Positions 37,403-48,838 of a stretch of 64,000 bases of DNA are shown here, in pieces; the stretch's first letter is position 1; every line of letters begins with the position of its first letter. The notes under the pieces were generated by a model, which saw nothing but the letters and a program-made list of their open reading frames with translations, searched no databases and was not told the DNA's origin. A program made the position numbers and the translations under genes. The stretch comes from Clusia tigrina (lineage: Eukaryota > Arthropoda > Insecta > Diptera > Clusiidae): contig OV050032.1 of assembly GCA_920105625.2 (NCBI GenBank), forward strand, positions 99,866,542 through 99,930,541, given 5' to 3'.

Positions 37403-37471
37403 AACTTTGATAGGTGTAGGACGTACCGTATAGAAGTTAGGGCCATTTGAAGTTTTATCAGTGTTTGATTT

Positions 37472-40126
37472 GGGACTCTAGGGTAGCATAGCTTTGAGCG
37501 ATAGCTTAAATTGACAAGAGGCTCGAGTACTTTATTGTTACAAAATTTCAAGGTTTTATGACGCAAAAGTAAAAAGTTACAAGCATTTGTATGTTGCAAA
37601 CTTTGATAGGTGTAGGACGTACCGTATAGAAGTTAGGGGCGTTGGAAGTTTTATCAGTGTTTGATTTGGGACTCTAGGGTAGCATAGCTTTGAGCGATAG
37701 CTTAAATTGACAAGAGGCTCGAGTACTTTATTGTTACAAAATTTCAAGGTTTTATGACGCTCCAGTAAAAAGTTACAAGCATTTGTATGTTGCAAACTTT
37801 GATAGGTGTAGGACGTACCGTATAGAAGTTAGGGCCATTTGAAGTTTTATCAGTGTTTGATTTGGGACTCTAGGGAAGCATAGTTTTGAGCAATGGCTTA
37901 AATTGACAAGAGGCTCGAGTACTTTATTGTTACAAAATTTCAAGGTTTTATGAAGCTCCAGTAAAAAGTTACAAGCATTTGTATGTTGCAAACTTTGATA
38001 GGTGTAGGACGTACCGTATAGAAGTTAGGGGCGTTTGAAGTCTTATCAGTGTTTGATTTGGGACTCAAGGGTAGCACAGACTTGAGCGATAGCTTAAATT
38101 GACAAGAGGCTCGAGATCTTTATTGTTACAAAATTTCAATGTTTTATGACGCTCCAGTAAAAAGTTACAAGCATTTGTATGTTGCAAACTTTGATAGGTG
38201 TAGGACGTACCGTATAGAAGTAAGGGCCATTTGAAGTTTTATCAGTGTTTGATTTGGGACTCTAGGGTAGCATAGCTTTGAGAGATAGCTTAAATTGACA
38301 AGAGGCTCGAGTACTTTATTGTTACAACATTTCAAGGTTTTATGACGCTCCAGTAAAAAGTTACAAGCATTTGTATGTTGCAAACTTTCATAGGTGTAGG
38401 ACGTACCGTATAGAAGTTAGGGCCATTTGAAGTTTTATCAGTGTTTGATTTGGGACTCTAGGGTAGCATAGCTTTGAGCGATAGCTTAAATTGACAAGAG
38501 GCTCGGGTACTTCATTGTTACAAAATTTCAAGGTTTTATGACGCTCCAGTAAAAAGTTACAAGCATTTGTATGTTGCAAACTTTGATAGGTGTAGGACGT
38601 ACCGTATAGAAGCTAGGGCAATTTGAAGTTTTATCAGTGTTTGATTTGGGACTCAAGCGTAGCATAGCTTTGAGCGATAACTTAAATTGACAGGAGGCTC
38701 GGGTACTTTATTGTTACAAAATTTCAAGGTTTTATGACGCTCCAGTAAAAAGTTACAAGCATTTGTATGTTGCCAACTTTGATAGGTGTAGGATGTACCG
38801 TAAAGAAGTTAGGGGCGTTTGAAGTTTTATCAGTGTTTGATTTGGGACTCTAGGGTAGCATAGCTTTGAGCGATAGCTAAAATTGACAAGAGACTCGTTT
38901 ACTTCATTGTTACAAAATTTCAAGGTTTTATGACGCTCCTGTAAAAAGTTACAAGCATTTGTATGTTGCAAACTTTGATAGGTGTAGGACGTACCGTAAA
39001 GAAGTTAGGGGCGTTTGAAGTTTTATCAGTGTTTGATTTGGGACTCTAGGGTAGCATAGCTTTGAGCGATAGCTAAAATTGACAAGAGACTCGTTTACTT
39101 CATTGTTACAAAATTTCAAGGTTTTATGACGCTCCAGTAAAAAGTTACAAGCATTTGTATGTTGCAAACTTTGATAGGTGTAGGACGTACCGTATAGAAG
39201 TTAGGGCCATTTGAAGTTTTATCAGTGTTTGATTTGGGACTCAAGCGTAGCATAGCTTTGAGCGATAACTTAAATTGACAGGAGGCTCGGGTACTTTATT
39301 GTTACAACATTTCAAGGTTTTATGACGCTCCCGTAAAAAGTTACAAGCATTTGTATGTTGCAAACTTTGATAGGTGTAGGACGTACCGTAAAGAAGTTAG
39401 GGGCGTTTGAAGTTTTATCAGTGTTTGATTTGGGACTCCAGCGTAGCGTAGCTTTGAGCGATAACTTAAATTGACAAGAGGCTCGGGTACTTTATTGTTA
39501 CAAAATTTCAAGGTTTTATGACGCTCCAGTAAAAAGTTAGAAGCATTTGTATGTTGCAAACTTTGATAGGTGTAGGACGTACCGTATAGAAGTTTGGGCC
39601 ATTTGAAGTTTTATCAGTGTTTGATTGGGGACTCTAGGGAAGCATAGTTTTGAGCGATGGCTTAAATTAACAAGAGGCTCGAGTACTTTATTGTTACAAA
39701 ATTTCAAGGTTTTATGACGCTCCAGTAAAAAGTTACAAGCATTTGTATGTTGCAAATTTTGATAGGTGTAGGACGTACCGTATAGAAGTTAGGGCCAACT
39801 GAAGTTTTATCAGTGTTTGATTTGGGACTCAAGGGCAGCATAGCTTTGAGCGATGGCTTAAATTGACAAGAGGCTCGGGTACTTCATTGTTGCAAAATTT
39901 CAAGGTTTTATGACGCTCCATTAAAAAGATACAAGCATTTGTACGTTGCAAACTTTGATAGGTGTAGGACGTACCGTAAAGAAGTTAAAACGTTTGAAGT
40001 TTTATCAGTGTTTGATTTGGGAATCTAGGGTATCATAGCTTTGAGCGATAACTTAATTTGACAAGAGGCTCGAGTACTTTATTGTTACAAAACTTCAAGG
40101 TTTTATGACGCTCCAGTAAAAAGTTA
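37472..40126 (+). repeat. Domain 6: 12-mer without the 4-bp insertion (2,351 bp)
   Basis: After two consensus-like units (one ending 'gacgcaaaag', caaaag at 37,564), the 12-mer order starts at 37,776 with A and returns to A at 40,127, a period of 2,351 bp. The 4-bp difference from the 2,355-bp period upstream is the missing 'aaga' insertion: here the text is 'tatagaagtaaggg' (about 38,214). Confidence 0.85.
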
Positions 40127-41694
40127 CAAGCATTTGTATGTTGCAAAATTTGATAGGTGTAGGACGTACCGTATAGAAGTTAGGGCCATTTGAAGTTTTA
40201 TCAGTGTTTGATTTGGGACTCTAGGGAAGCATAGTTTTGAGCAATGGTTTAAATTGACAAGAGACTCGAGTACTTTATTGTTACAAAATTTCAAGGTTTT
40301 ATGAAGCTCCAGTAAAAAGTTACAAGCATTTGTATGTTGCAAACTTTGATAGGTGTAGGACGTACCGTATAGAAGTTAGGGGCGTTTGAAGTCTTATCAG
40401 TGTTTGATTTGGGACTCAAGGGTAGCACAGACTTGAGCGATAGCTTAAATTGACAAGAGGCTCGAGATCTTTATTGTTACAAAATTTCAATGTTTTATGA
40501 CGCTCCAGTAAAAAGTTACAAGCATTTGTATGTTGCAAACTTTGATAGGTGTAGGACGTACCGTATAGAAGTAAGGGCCATTTGAAGTTTTATCAGTGTT
40601 TGATTTGGGACTCTAGGGTAGCATAGCTTTGAGAGATAGCTTAAATTGACAAGAGGCTCGAGTACTTTATTGTTACAAAATTTCAAGGTTTTATGACGCT
40701 CCAGTAAAAAGTTACAAGCATTTGTATGTTGCAAACTTTGATAGGTGTAGGACGTACCGTATAGAAGTTAGGGCCATTTGAAGTTTTATGAGTGTTTGAT
40801 TTGGGACTCTAGGGTAGCATAGCTTTGAGCGATAGCTTAAATTGACAAGAGGCTCGGGTACTTCATTGTTACAAAATTTCAAGGTTTTATGACGCTCCAG
40901 TAAAAAGTTACAAGCATTTGTATGTTGCCAACTTTGATAGGTGTAGGACGTACCGTAAAGAAGTTAGGGGCGTTTGAAGTTTTATCAGTGTTTGATTTGG
41001 GACTCTAGGGTAGCATAGCTTTGAGCGATAGCTAAAATTGACAAGAGACTCGTTTACTTCATTGTTACAAAATTTCAAGGTTTTATGACGCTCCAGTAAA
41101 AAGTTACAAGCATTTGTATGTTGCAAACTTTGATAGGTGTAGGACGTACCGTATAGAAGCTAGGGCCATTTGAAGTTTTATCAGTGTTTGATTTGGGACT
41201 CAAGCGTAGCATAGCTTTGAGCGATAACTTAAATTGACAGGAGGCTCGGGTACTTTATTGTTACAAAATTTCAAGGTTTTATGACGCTCCAGTAAAAAGT
41301 TACAAGCATTTGTATGTTGCCAACTTTGATAGGTGTAGGATGTACCGTAAAGAAGTTAGGGGCGTTTGAAGTTTTATCAGTGTTTGATTTGGGACTCTAG
41401 GGTAGCATAGCTTTGAGCGATAGCTAAAATTGACAAGAGACTCGTTTACTTCATTGTTACAAAATTTCAAGGTTTTATGACGCTCCTGTAAAAAGTTACA
41501 AGCATTTGTATGTTGCAAACTTTGATAGGTGTAGGACGTACCGTAAAGAAGTTAGGGGCGTTTGAAGTTTTATCAGTGTTTGATTTGGGACTCTAGGGTA
41601 GCATAGCTTTGAGCGATAGCTAAAATTGACAAGAGACTCGTTTACTTCATTGTTACAAAATTTCAAGGTTTTATGACGCTCCAGTAAAAAGTTA
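40127..41694 (+). repeat. 8-mer HOR (1,568 bp), copy 1
   Basis: Shared private markers at +1,568 include 'gcaatggtttaaattg' (about 40,248 and 41,816) and 'aagttttatgagtg' (about 40,783 and 42,351). It equals the 12-mer with a run of monomers removed: A follows directly after the 'actcgtttacttc' unit near 41,694. Confidence 0.87.
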
Positions 41695-43262
41695 CAAGCA
41701 TTTGTATGTTGCAAAATTTGATAGGTGTAGGACGTACCGTATAGAAGTTAGGGCCATTTGAAGTTTTATCAGTGTTTGATTTGGGACTCTAGGGAAGCAT
41801 AGTTTTGAGCAATGGTTTAAATTGACAAGAGGCTCGAGTACTTTATTGTTACAAAATTTCAAGGTTTTATGAAGCTCCAGTAAAAAGTTACAAGCATTTG
41901 TATGTTGCAAACTTTGATAGGTGTAGGACGTACCGTATAGAAGTTAGGGGCGTTTGATGTCTTATCAGTGTTTGATTTGGGACTCAAGGGTAGCACAGAC
42001 TTGAGCGATAGCTTAAATTGACAAGAGGCTCGAGATCTTTATTGTTACAAAATTTCAATGTTTTATGACGCTCCAGTAAAAAGTTACAAGCATTTGTATG
42101 TTGCAAACTTTGATAGGTGTAGGACGTACCGTATAGAAGTAAGGGCCATTTGAAGTTTTATCAGTGTTTGATTTGGGACTCTAGGGTAGCATAGCTTTGA
42201 GAGATAGCTTAAATTGACAAGAGGCTCGAGTACTTTATTGTTACAACATTTCAAGGTTTTATGACGCTCCAGTAAAAAGTTACAAGCATTTGTATGTTGC
42301 AAACTTTGATAGGTGTAGGACGTACCGTATAGAAGTTAGGGCCATTTGAAGTTTTATGAGTGTTTGATTTGGGACTCTAGGGTAGCATAGCTTTGAGCGA
42401 TAGCTTAAATTGACAAGAGGCTCGGGTACTTCATTGTTACAAAATTTCAAGGTTTTATGACGCTCCAGTAAAAAGTTACAAGCATTTGTATGTTGCCAAC
42501 TTTGATAGGTGTAGGACGTACCGTAAAGAAGTTAGGGGCGTTTGAAGTTTTATCAGTGTTTGATTTGGGACTCTAGGGTAGCATAGCTTTGAGCGATAGC
42601 TAAAATTGACAAGAGACTCGTTTACTTCATTGTTACAAAATTTCAAGGTTTTATGACGCTCCAGTAAAAAGTTACAAGCATTTGTATGTTGCAAACTTTG
42701 ATAGGTGTAGGACGTACCGTATAGAAGCTAGGGCAATTTGAAGTTTTATCAGTGTTTGATTTGGGACTCAAGCGTAGCATAGCTTTGAGCGATAACTTAA
42801 ATTGACAGGAGGCTCGGGTACTTTATTGTTACAAAATTTCAAGGTTTTATGACGCTCCAGTAAAAAGTTACAAGCATTTGTATGTTGCCAACTTTGATAG
42901 GTGTAGGACGTACCGTAAAGAAGTTAGGGGCGTTTGAAGTTTTATCAGTGTTTGATTTGGGACTCTAGGGTAGCATAGCTTTGAGCGATAGCTAAAATTG
43001 ACAAGAGACTCGTTTACTTCATTGTTACAAAATTTCAATGTTTTATGACGCTCCAGTAAAAAGTTACAAGCATTTGTATGTTGCAAACTTTGATAGGTGT
43101 AGGACGTACCGTATAGAAGTTAGGGCCATTTGAAGTTTTATCAGTGTTTGATTTGGGACTCTAAGGTAGCATAGCTTTGAGCGATAGCTTAAATTGACAA
43201 GAGGCTCGGGTACTTCATTGTTACAAAATTTCAAGGTTTTATGACGCTCCAGTAAAAAGTTA
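41695..43262 (+). repeat. 8-mer HOR (1,568 bp), copy 2
   Basis: Same order as copy 1 until about 42,908, after which the two diverge (copy 1 has 'aggatgtacc' and 'cctgtaaaa', this one 'aggacgtacc' and 'ccagtaaaa'). Other differences are 'tttgatgtcttatc' (about 41,954), 'acaacatttc' (42,24x) and 'gaagctagggcaatt' (42,72x). Confidence 0.85.
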
Positions 43263-43439
43263 CAAGCATTTGTATGTTGCCAACTTTGATAGGTGTAGGA
43301 TGTACCGTATAGAAGTTAGGGCCATTTGAAGTTTTATCAGTGTTTGATTTGGGACTCTAGGGTAGCATAGTTTTGAGCGATGGGTTAAATTGACAAGAGG
43401 CTCGAGTACTTTATTGTTACAAAATTTCAAGGTTTTATG

Positions 43440-43462
43440 ACGCTCCAGTAAAAAGCATTTGT
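43440..43462 (+). repeat. 7-bp deletion at monomer boundary
   Basis: The usual 'aaaaagttacaagcattt' reads 'aaaaagcattt' here. One 'ttacaag' is lost between two 'aag' triplets, leaving a 189-bp unit (neighbouring starts 43,263 and 43,648 are 385 bp apart). It is seen only once in the window. Confidence 0.92.
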
Positions 43463-44555
43463 ATGTTGCAAACTTTGATAGGTGTAGGACGTACCGTAAA
43501 GAAGTTAGGGGCGTTTGAAGTTTTATCAGTGTTTGATTTGGGACTCCAGCGTAGCGTAGCTTTGAGCGATAACTTAAATTGACAAGAGGCTCGGGTACTT
43601 TATTGTTACAAAATTTCAAGGTTTTATGACGCTCCAGTAAAAAGTTAGAAGCATTTGTATTTTGCAAACTTTGATAGGTGTAGGACGTACGGTATAGAAG
43701 TTTGGGCCATTTGAAGTTTTATCAGTGTTTGATTTGGGACTCTAGGGAAGCATAGTTTTGAGCGATGGCTTAAATTGACAAGAGGCTCGAGTACTTTATT
43801 GTTACAAAATTTCAAGGTTTTATGACGCTCCAGTAAAAAGTTACAAGCATTTGTATGTTGCAAACTTTGATAGGTGTAGGACGTACCGTATAGAAGTTAG
43901 GGGCGTTTGAAGTCTTATCAGTGTTTGATTTGGGACTCAAGGGTAGCATAGACTTGAGCGATAGCTTAAATTGACAAGAGGCTCGAGATCTTTATTGTTA
44001 CAAAATTTCAATGTTTTATGACGCTCCAGTAAAAAGTTACAAGCATTTGTATGTTGCAAACTTTGATAGGTGTAGGACGTACCGTATAGAAGTTAGGGCC
44101 ATTTGAAGTTTTATCAGTGTTTTATTTGGGACTCTAGGGTAGCATAGCTTTGAGCGATAGCTTAAATTGACAAGAGGCTCGGGTACTTCATAGTTACAAA
44201 ATTTCAAGGTTTTATGACGCTCCAGTAAAAAGTTACAAGCATTTGTATGTTGCCAACTTTGATAGGTGTAGGACGTACCGTAAATAAGTTAGGGGCGTTT
44301 GAAGTTTTATCAGTGTTTGATTTGGGACTCTAGGGTAGCATAGCTATGAGCGATAGCTTAAATTGACAAGAGGCTCGTTTAATTCATTGTTACAAAATTT
44401 CAAGGTTTTATGACGCTCCAGTAAAAAGTTACAAGCATTTGTGTGTTGCAAACTTTGATAGGTGTAGGACGTCCCGTATAGAAGTTAGGGCCATTTGAAG
44501 TTTTATCAGTGTTTGATTTGGGACTCTAGGGTAGCATAGCTTTGAGCGATAACTT

Positions 44556-44715
44556 AAATTGACAGGAGGCTCGGGTACTTTATTGTTACAACATTTCAAG
44601 GTTTTATGACGCTCCCGTAAAAAGTTACAAGCATTTGTATGTTGCAAACTTAAATTGACAAGAGGCTCGGGTACTTTATTGTTACAATATTTTAAGGTTT
44701 TATGACGCTCCAGTA
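44556..44715 (+). repeat. Truncated monomer, third copy in domain 7
   Basis: The same 100-bp deletion with the same 'aactt' junction at 44,647-44,651, and the same 'acaatattttaagg' half. The preceding unit still has 'gttacaacatttc' where the other two have 'gttaaaacatttc'. The deletion is therefore older than that substitution and links domain 7 to domain 5. Confidence 0.93.
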
Positions 44716-45703
44716 AAAAGTTACAAGCATTTGTATGTAGCAAACTTTGATTGGTGTTGGATGTACCGTATAGAAGTTAGGGCCATTTGAAGTTTTATCA
44801 GTGTTTGATTTGGGACTCTAGGGTAGCATAGTTTTGAGCGATGGCTTAAATTGACAAGAGGCTCGAGTACTTTATTGTTACAAAATTTCAAGGTTTTATG
44901 ACGCTCCAGTAAAAAGTTACAAGCATTTGTATGTTGCAAACTTTGATAGGTGTAGGACGTACCGTAAATAAGTTAGGGGCGTTTGAAGTTTTATCAGTGT
45001 TTGATTTGGGACTCCAGCGTAGCGTAGCTTTGAGCGATAACTTAAATTGACAAGAGGCTCGGGTACTTTATTGTTACAAAATTTCAAGGTTTTATGACGC
45101 TCCAGTAAAAAGTTAGAAGCATTTGTATGTTGCAAACTTTGATAGGTGTAGGACGTACCGTATAGAAGTTTGGGCCATTTGAAGTTTTATCAGTGTTCGA
45201 TTTGGGACTCTAGGGAAGCATAGTTTTGAGCGATGGCTTAAATTGACAAGAGGCTCGAGTACTTTATTGTTACAAAATTTCAAGGTTTTATGACGCTCCA
45301 GTAAAAAGTTACAAGCATTTGTATGTTGCAAACTTTGATAGGTGTAGGACGTACCGTATAGAAGTTAGGGGCGTTTGAAGTCTTATCAGTGTTTGGTTTG
45401 GGACTCTAGGGTAGCATAGCTTTGAGCGATGGCTTAAATTGACAAGAGGCTCGGGTACTTCATTTTTACAAAATTTCAAGGTTTTATGACGCTCCATTAA
45501 AAAGTTACAAGCATTTGTATGTTGCCAACTTTGATAGGTGTAGGACGTACCGTAAAGAAGTTAGGGGCGTTTGAAGTTTTATCAGTGTTTGATTTGGGAC
45601 TCAAGGGTAGCATAGACTTGAACGATAGCTTAAATTGACAAGAGGCTCGAGATCTTTATTGTTACAAAATTTCAATGTTTTATGACGCTCCAGTAAAAAG
45701 TTA

Positions 45704-45899
45704 CAAGCATTTGTATGTTGCAAACTTTGATAGGTGTAGGACGTACCGTATAGAAGTTAGGGCCATTTGAAGTTTTATCAGTGTTTGATTTGGGACTCTA
45801 GGGTAGCATAGCTTTGAGCGATAGCTTAAATTGACAAGAGGCTCGAGTACTTTATTGTTACAAAATTTCAAGGTTTTATGACGCTCCAGTAAAAAGTTA
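45704..45899 (+). repeat. Reference monomer (196 bp, matches consensus)
   Basis: This unit matches, base for base, the consensus I built by eye, so it serves as the coordinate system for variants. Landmarks from its first base: 'gatagg' at 26-31, 'ggacgtacc' at 36-44, 'aagttaggg' at 51-59, 'catttgaag' at 61-69, 'tttgatttggg' at 81-91, 'ctctaggg' at 93-100, 'gagcgatag' at 113-121, an XhoI-type CTCGAG at 139-144, 'gttacaaa' at 154-161 and 'gacgctccag' at 177-186. Composition is A57 T66 G47 C26, giving 37% GC. It carries five CpG dinucleotides, about 0.8 of the number expected from composition. Most HOR-specific changes fall in roughly 47-62, 92-103, 108-125 and 137-150. The stretch from about 166 through the junction to 40 of the next unit changes least. 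Confidence 0.9.
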
Positions 45900-47858
45900 C
45901 AAGCATTTGTATGTTGCAAACTTTGATAGGTGTAGGACGTACCGTAAAGAAGTTAGGGGCGTTTTAAGTTTTATCAGTGTTTGATTTGGGATTCTAGGGT
46001 AGCATAGCTTTGAGCGATAGCTTAAATTGACAAGAGGCTCGTTTAATTCATTGTTACAAAATTTCAAGGTTTTATGACGCTCCAGTAAAAAGTTACAAGC
46101 ATTTGTATGTTGCAAACTTTGATAGGTGTAGGACGTACCGTAAAGAAGTTAGGGGCGTTTGAAGTTTTATCAGTGTTTGATTTGGGACTCCAGCGTAGCG
46201 TAGCTTTGAGCGATAACTTAAATTGACAAGAGGCTCGGGTACTTTATTGTTACAAAATTTCAAGGTTTTATGACGCTCCAGTAAAAAGTTAGAAGCATTT
46301 GTATGTTGCAAACTTTGATAGGTGTAGGACGTACCGTATAGAAGTTTGGGCCATTTGAAGTTTTATCAGTGTTTGATTTGGGACTCTAGGGAAGCATAGT
46401 TTTGAGCGATGGCTTAAATTGACAAGAGGCTCGAGTACTTTATTGTTACAAAATTTCAAGGTTTTATGACGCTCCAGAAAAAGTTACAAGCATTTGTATG
46501 TTGCAAACTTTGATAGGTGTAGGACGTACCGTATAGAAGTTAGGGGCGTTTGAAGTCTTATCAGTGTTTGGTTTGGGACTCTAGGGTAGCATAGCTTTGA
46601 GCGATGGCTTAAATTGACAAGAGGCTCGGGTACTTCATTTTTACAAAATTTCAAGGTTTTATGACGCTCCATTAAAAAGTTACAAGCATTTGTATGTTGC
46701 CAACTTTGATAGGTGTAGGACGTACCGTAAAGAAGTTAGGGGCGTTTGAAGTTTTATCAGTGTTTGATTTGGGACTCAAGGGTAGCATAGACTTGAACGA
46801 TAGCTTAAATTGACAAGAGGCTCGAGATCTTTATTGTTACAAAATTTCAATGTTTTATGACGCTCCAGTAAAAAGTTACAAGCATTTGTATGTTGCAAAC
46901 TTTGATAGGTGTAGGACGTACCGTATAGAAGTTAGGGCCATTTGAAGTTTTATCAGTGTTTGATTTGGGACTCTAGGGTAGCATAGCTTTGAGCGATAGC
47001 TTAAATTGACAAGAGGCTCGAGTACTTTATTGTTACAAAATTTCAAGGTTTTATGACGCTCCAGTAAAAAGTTACAAGCATTTGTATGTTGCCAACTTTG
47101 ATAGGTGTAGAACGTACCGTAAAGAAGTTAGGGGCGTTTGAAGTTTTATCAGTGTTTGATTTGGGACTCAAGGGTAGCATAGGTTTGAGCGATGGCTTAT
47201 ATTGACAACATGCTCGAGTATTTTATTGTTACAAAATTTCAAGGTTTTATAACGCTCCAGTAAAAAGTTACAAGCATTTGAATGTTGCAAACTTTGATAG
47301 GTATAGGACGTACCGTATAGAAGTTAGGGCCAACTGAAGTTCTATCAGTGTTTGATTTGGGACTCAAGGGCAGCATAGCTTTGAGCGATGGCTTAAATTG
47401 ACAAGAGGCTCGAGTACTTTATTGTTACAAAATTTCAAGGTTTTATGACGCTCCAGTAAAAAGTTACAAGCATTTGTATGTTGCAAACTTTGATAGGTGT
47501 AGGACGTACCGTATAGAAGTTAGGGGCGTTTGAAGTCTTATCAGTGTTTGGTTTGGGACTCTAGGGTAGCATAGCTTTGAGCGATGGCTTAAATTGACAA
47601 GAGGCTCGGGTACTTCATTTTTACAAAATTTCAAGGTTTTATGACGCTCCAGTAAAAAGTTAGAAGCATTTGTATGTTGCAAACTTTGATAGGTGTAGGA
47701 CGTACCGTATAGAAGTTTGGGCCATTTGAAGTTTTATCAGTGTTTGATTTGGGACTCTAGGGAAGCATAGTTTTGAGCGATGGCTTAAATTGACAAGAGG
47801 CTCGAGTACTTTATTGTTACAAAATTTCAAGGTTTTATGACGCTCCAGTAAAAAGTTA

Positions 47859-48838
47859 CAAGCATTTGTATGTTGCAAACTTTGATAGGTGTAGGACGTA
47901 CCGTATAGAAGTTAGGGGCGTTTGAAGTCTTATCAGTGTTTGGTTTGGGACTCTAGGGTAGCATAGCTTTGAGCGATGGCTTAAATTGACAAGAGGCTCG
48001 GGTACTTAATTTTTACAAAATTTCAAGGTTTTATGACGCTCCATTAAAAAGTTACAAGCATTTGTATGTTGCCAACTTTGATAGGTGTAGGACGTACCGT
48101 AAAGAAGTTAGGGGCGTTTGCAGTTTTATCAGTGTTTGATTTGGGACTCAAGGGTAGCATAGACTTGAACGATAGCTTAAATTGACAAGAGGCTCGAGAT
48201 CTTTATTGTTACAAAATTTCAATGTTTTATGACGCTCCAGTAAAAAGTTACAAGCATTTGTATGTTGCAAACTTTGATAGGTGTAGGACGTACCGTATAG
48301 AAGTTAGGGCCATTTGAAGTTTTATCAGTGTTTGATTTGGGACTCTAGGGTAGCATAGCTTTGAGCGATAGCTTAAATTGACAAGAGGCTCGAGTACTTT
48401 ATTGTTACAAAATTTCAAGGTTTTATGACGCTCCAGTAAAAAGTTACAAGCATTTGTATGTTGCCAACTTTGATAGGTGTAGAACGTACCGTATAGAAGT
48501 TATGGCCATTTGAAGTTTTATCAGTGTTTGATTTGGGACTCAAGGGTAGCATAGGTTTGAGCGATGGCTTATATTGACAACATGCTCGAGTATTTTATTG
48601 TTACAAAATTTCAAGGTTTTATAACGCTCCAGTAAAAAGTTACAAGCATTTGAATGTTGCAAACTTTGATAGGTGTCGGACGTACCGTATAGAAGTTAGG
48701 GCCAACTGAAGTTCTATCAGTGTTTGATTTGGGACTCAAGGGCAGCATAGCTTTGACCGATGGCTTAAATTGACAAGAGGCTCGAGTACTTTATTGTTAC
48801 AAAATTTCAAGGTTTTATGACGCTCCAGTAAAAAGTTA
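47859..48838 (+). repeat. 5-mer HOR alpha-beta-gamma-delta-epsilon (980 bp)
   Basis: Alpha: 'gtttggtttgggac' and 'ctccattaaaa'. Beta: 'gccaac', 'agacttgaacgatag' and 'ctcgagatct'. Gamma: consensus-like. Delta: 'gtagaacgtacc', 'gttatggcc', 'aacatgctcgagtatttt' and 'tataacgctcc'. Epsilon: 'ggccaactgaagttctatc' and 'gggcagcatag'. Alpha returns at 48,839. This alpha has 'cttaatttttac' instead of 'cttcatttttac'. Confidence 0.87.

Larger units (their letters stand above)
43263..47858 (+). repeat. Domain 7a: mixed monomers, start of the alpha-epsilon set
   Basis: About 23 units. A 189-bp unit (7-bp deletion at about 43,455) and the third truncated monomer lie here. BglII-type sites fall at 43,986, 45,650 and 46,825. 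From about 45,300 the alpha type appears ('aagtcttatcag', 'gtttggtttgggac', 'cttcatttttac', 'ctccattaaaa'). A one-base loss ('ctccagaaaaagtt') lies at about 46,477. Confidence 0.8.

Noticed and set aside
45805..45830. Possible hairpin in 'tagctttgagcgatagctta'
   Set aside because: Only short self-complementary tetramers (AGCT) repeat. The flanks do not pair into a convincing stem.
45842..45860. CENP-B box-like site around 'gaggctcgggtac' variants
   Set aside because: The required TTCG and spaced A/CGGG positions of the mammalian box are not met on either strand.
45704..45899. Monomer as a simple 98 + 98 bp dimer
   Set aside because: The two halves do not align. Internal similarity is limited to boxes at unequal spacing (about 101, 39 and 56 bp).
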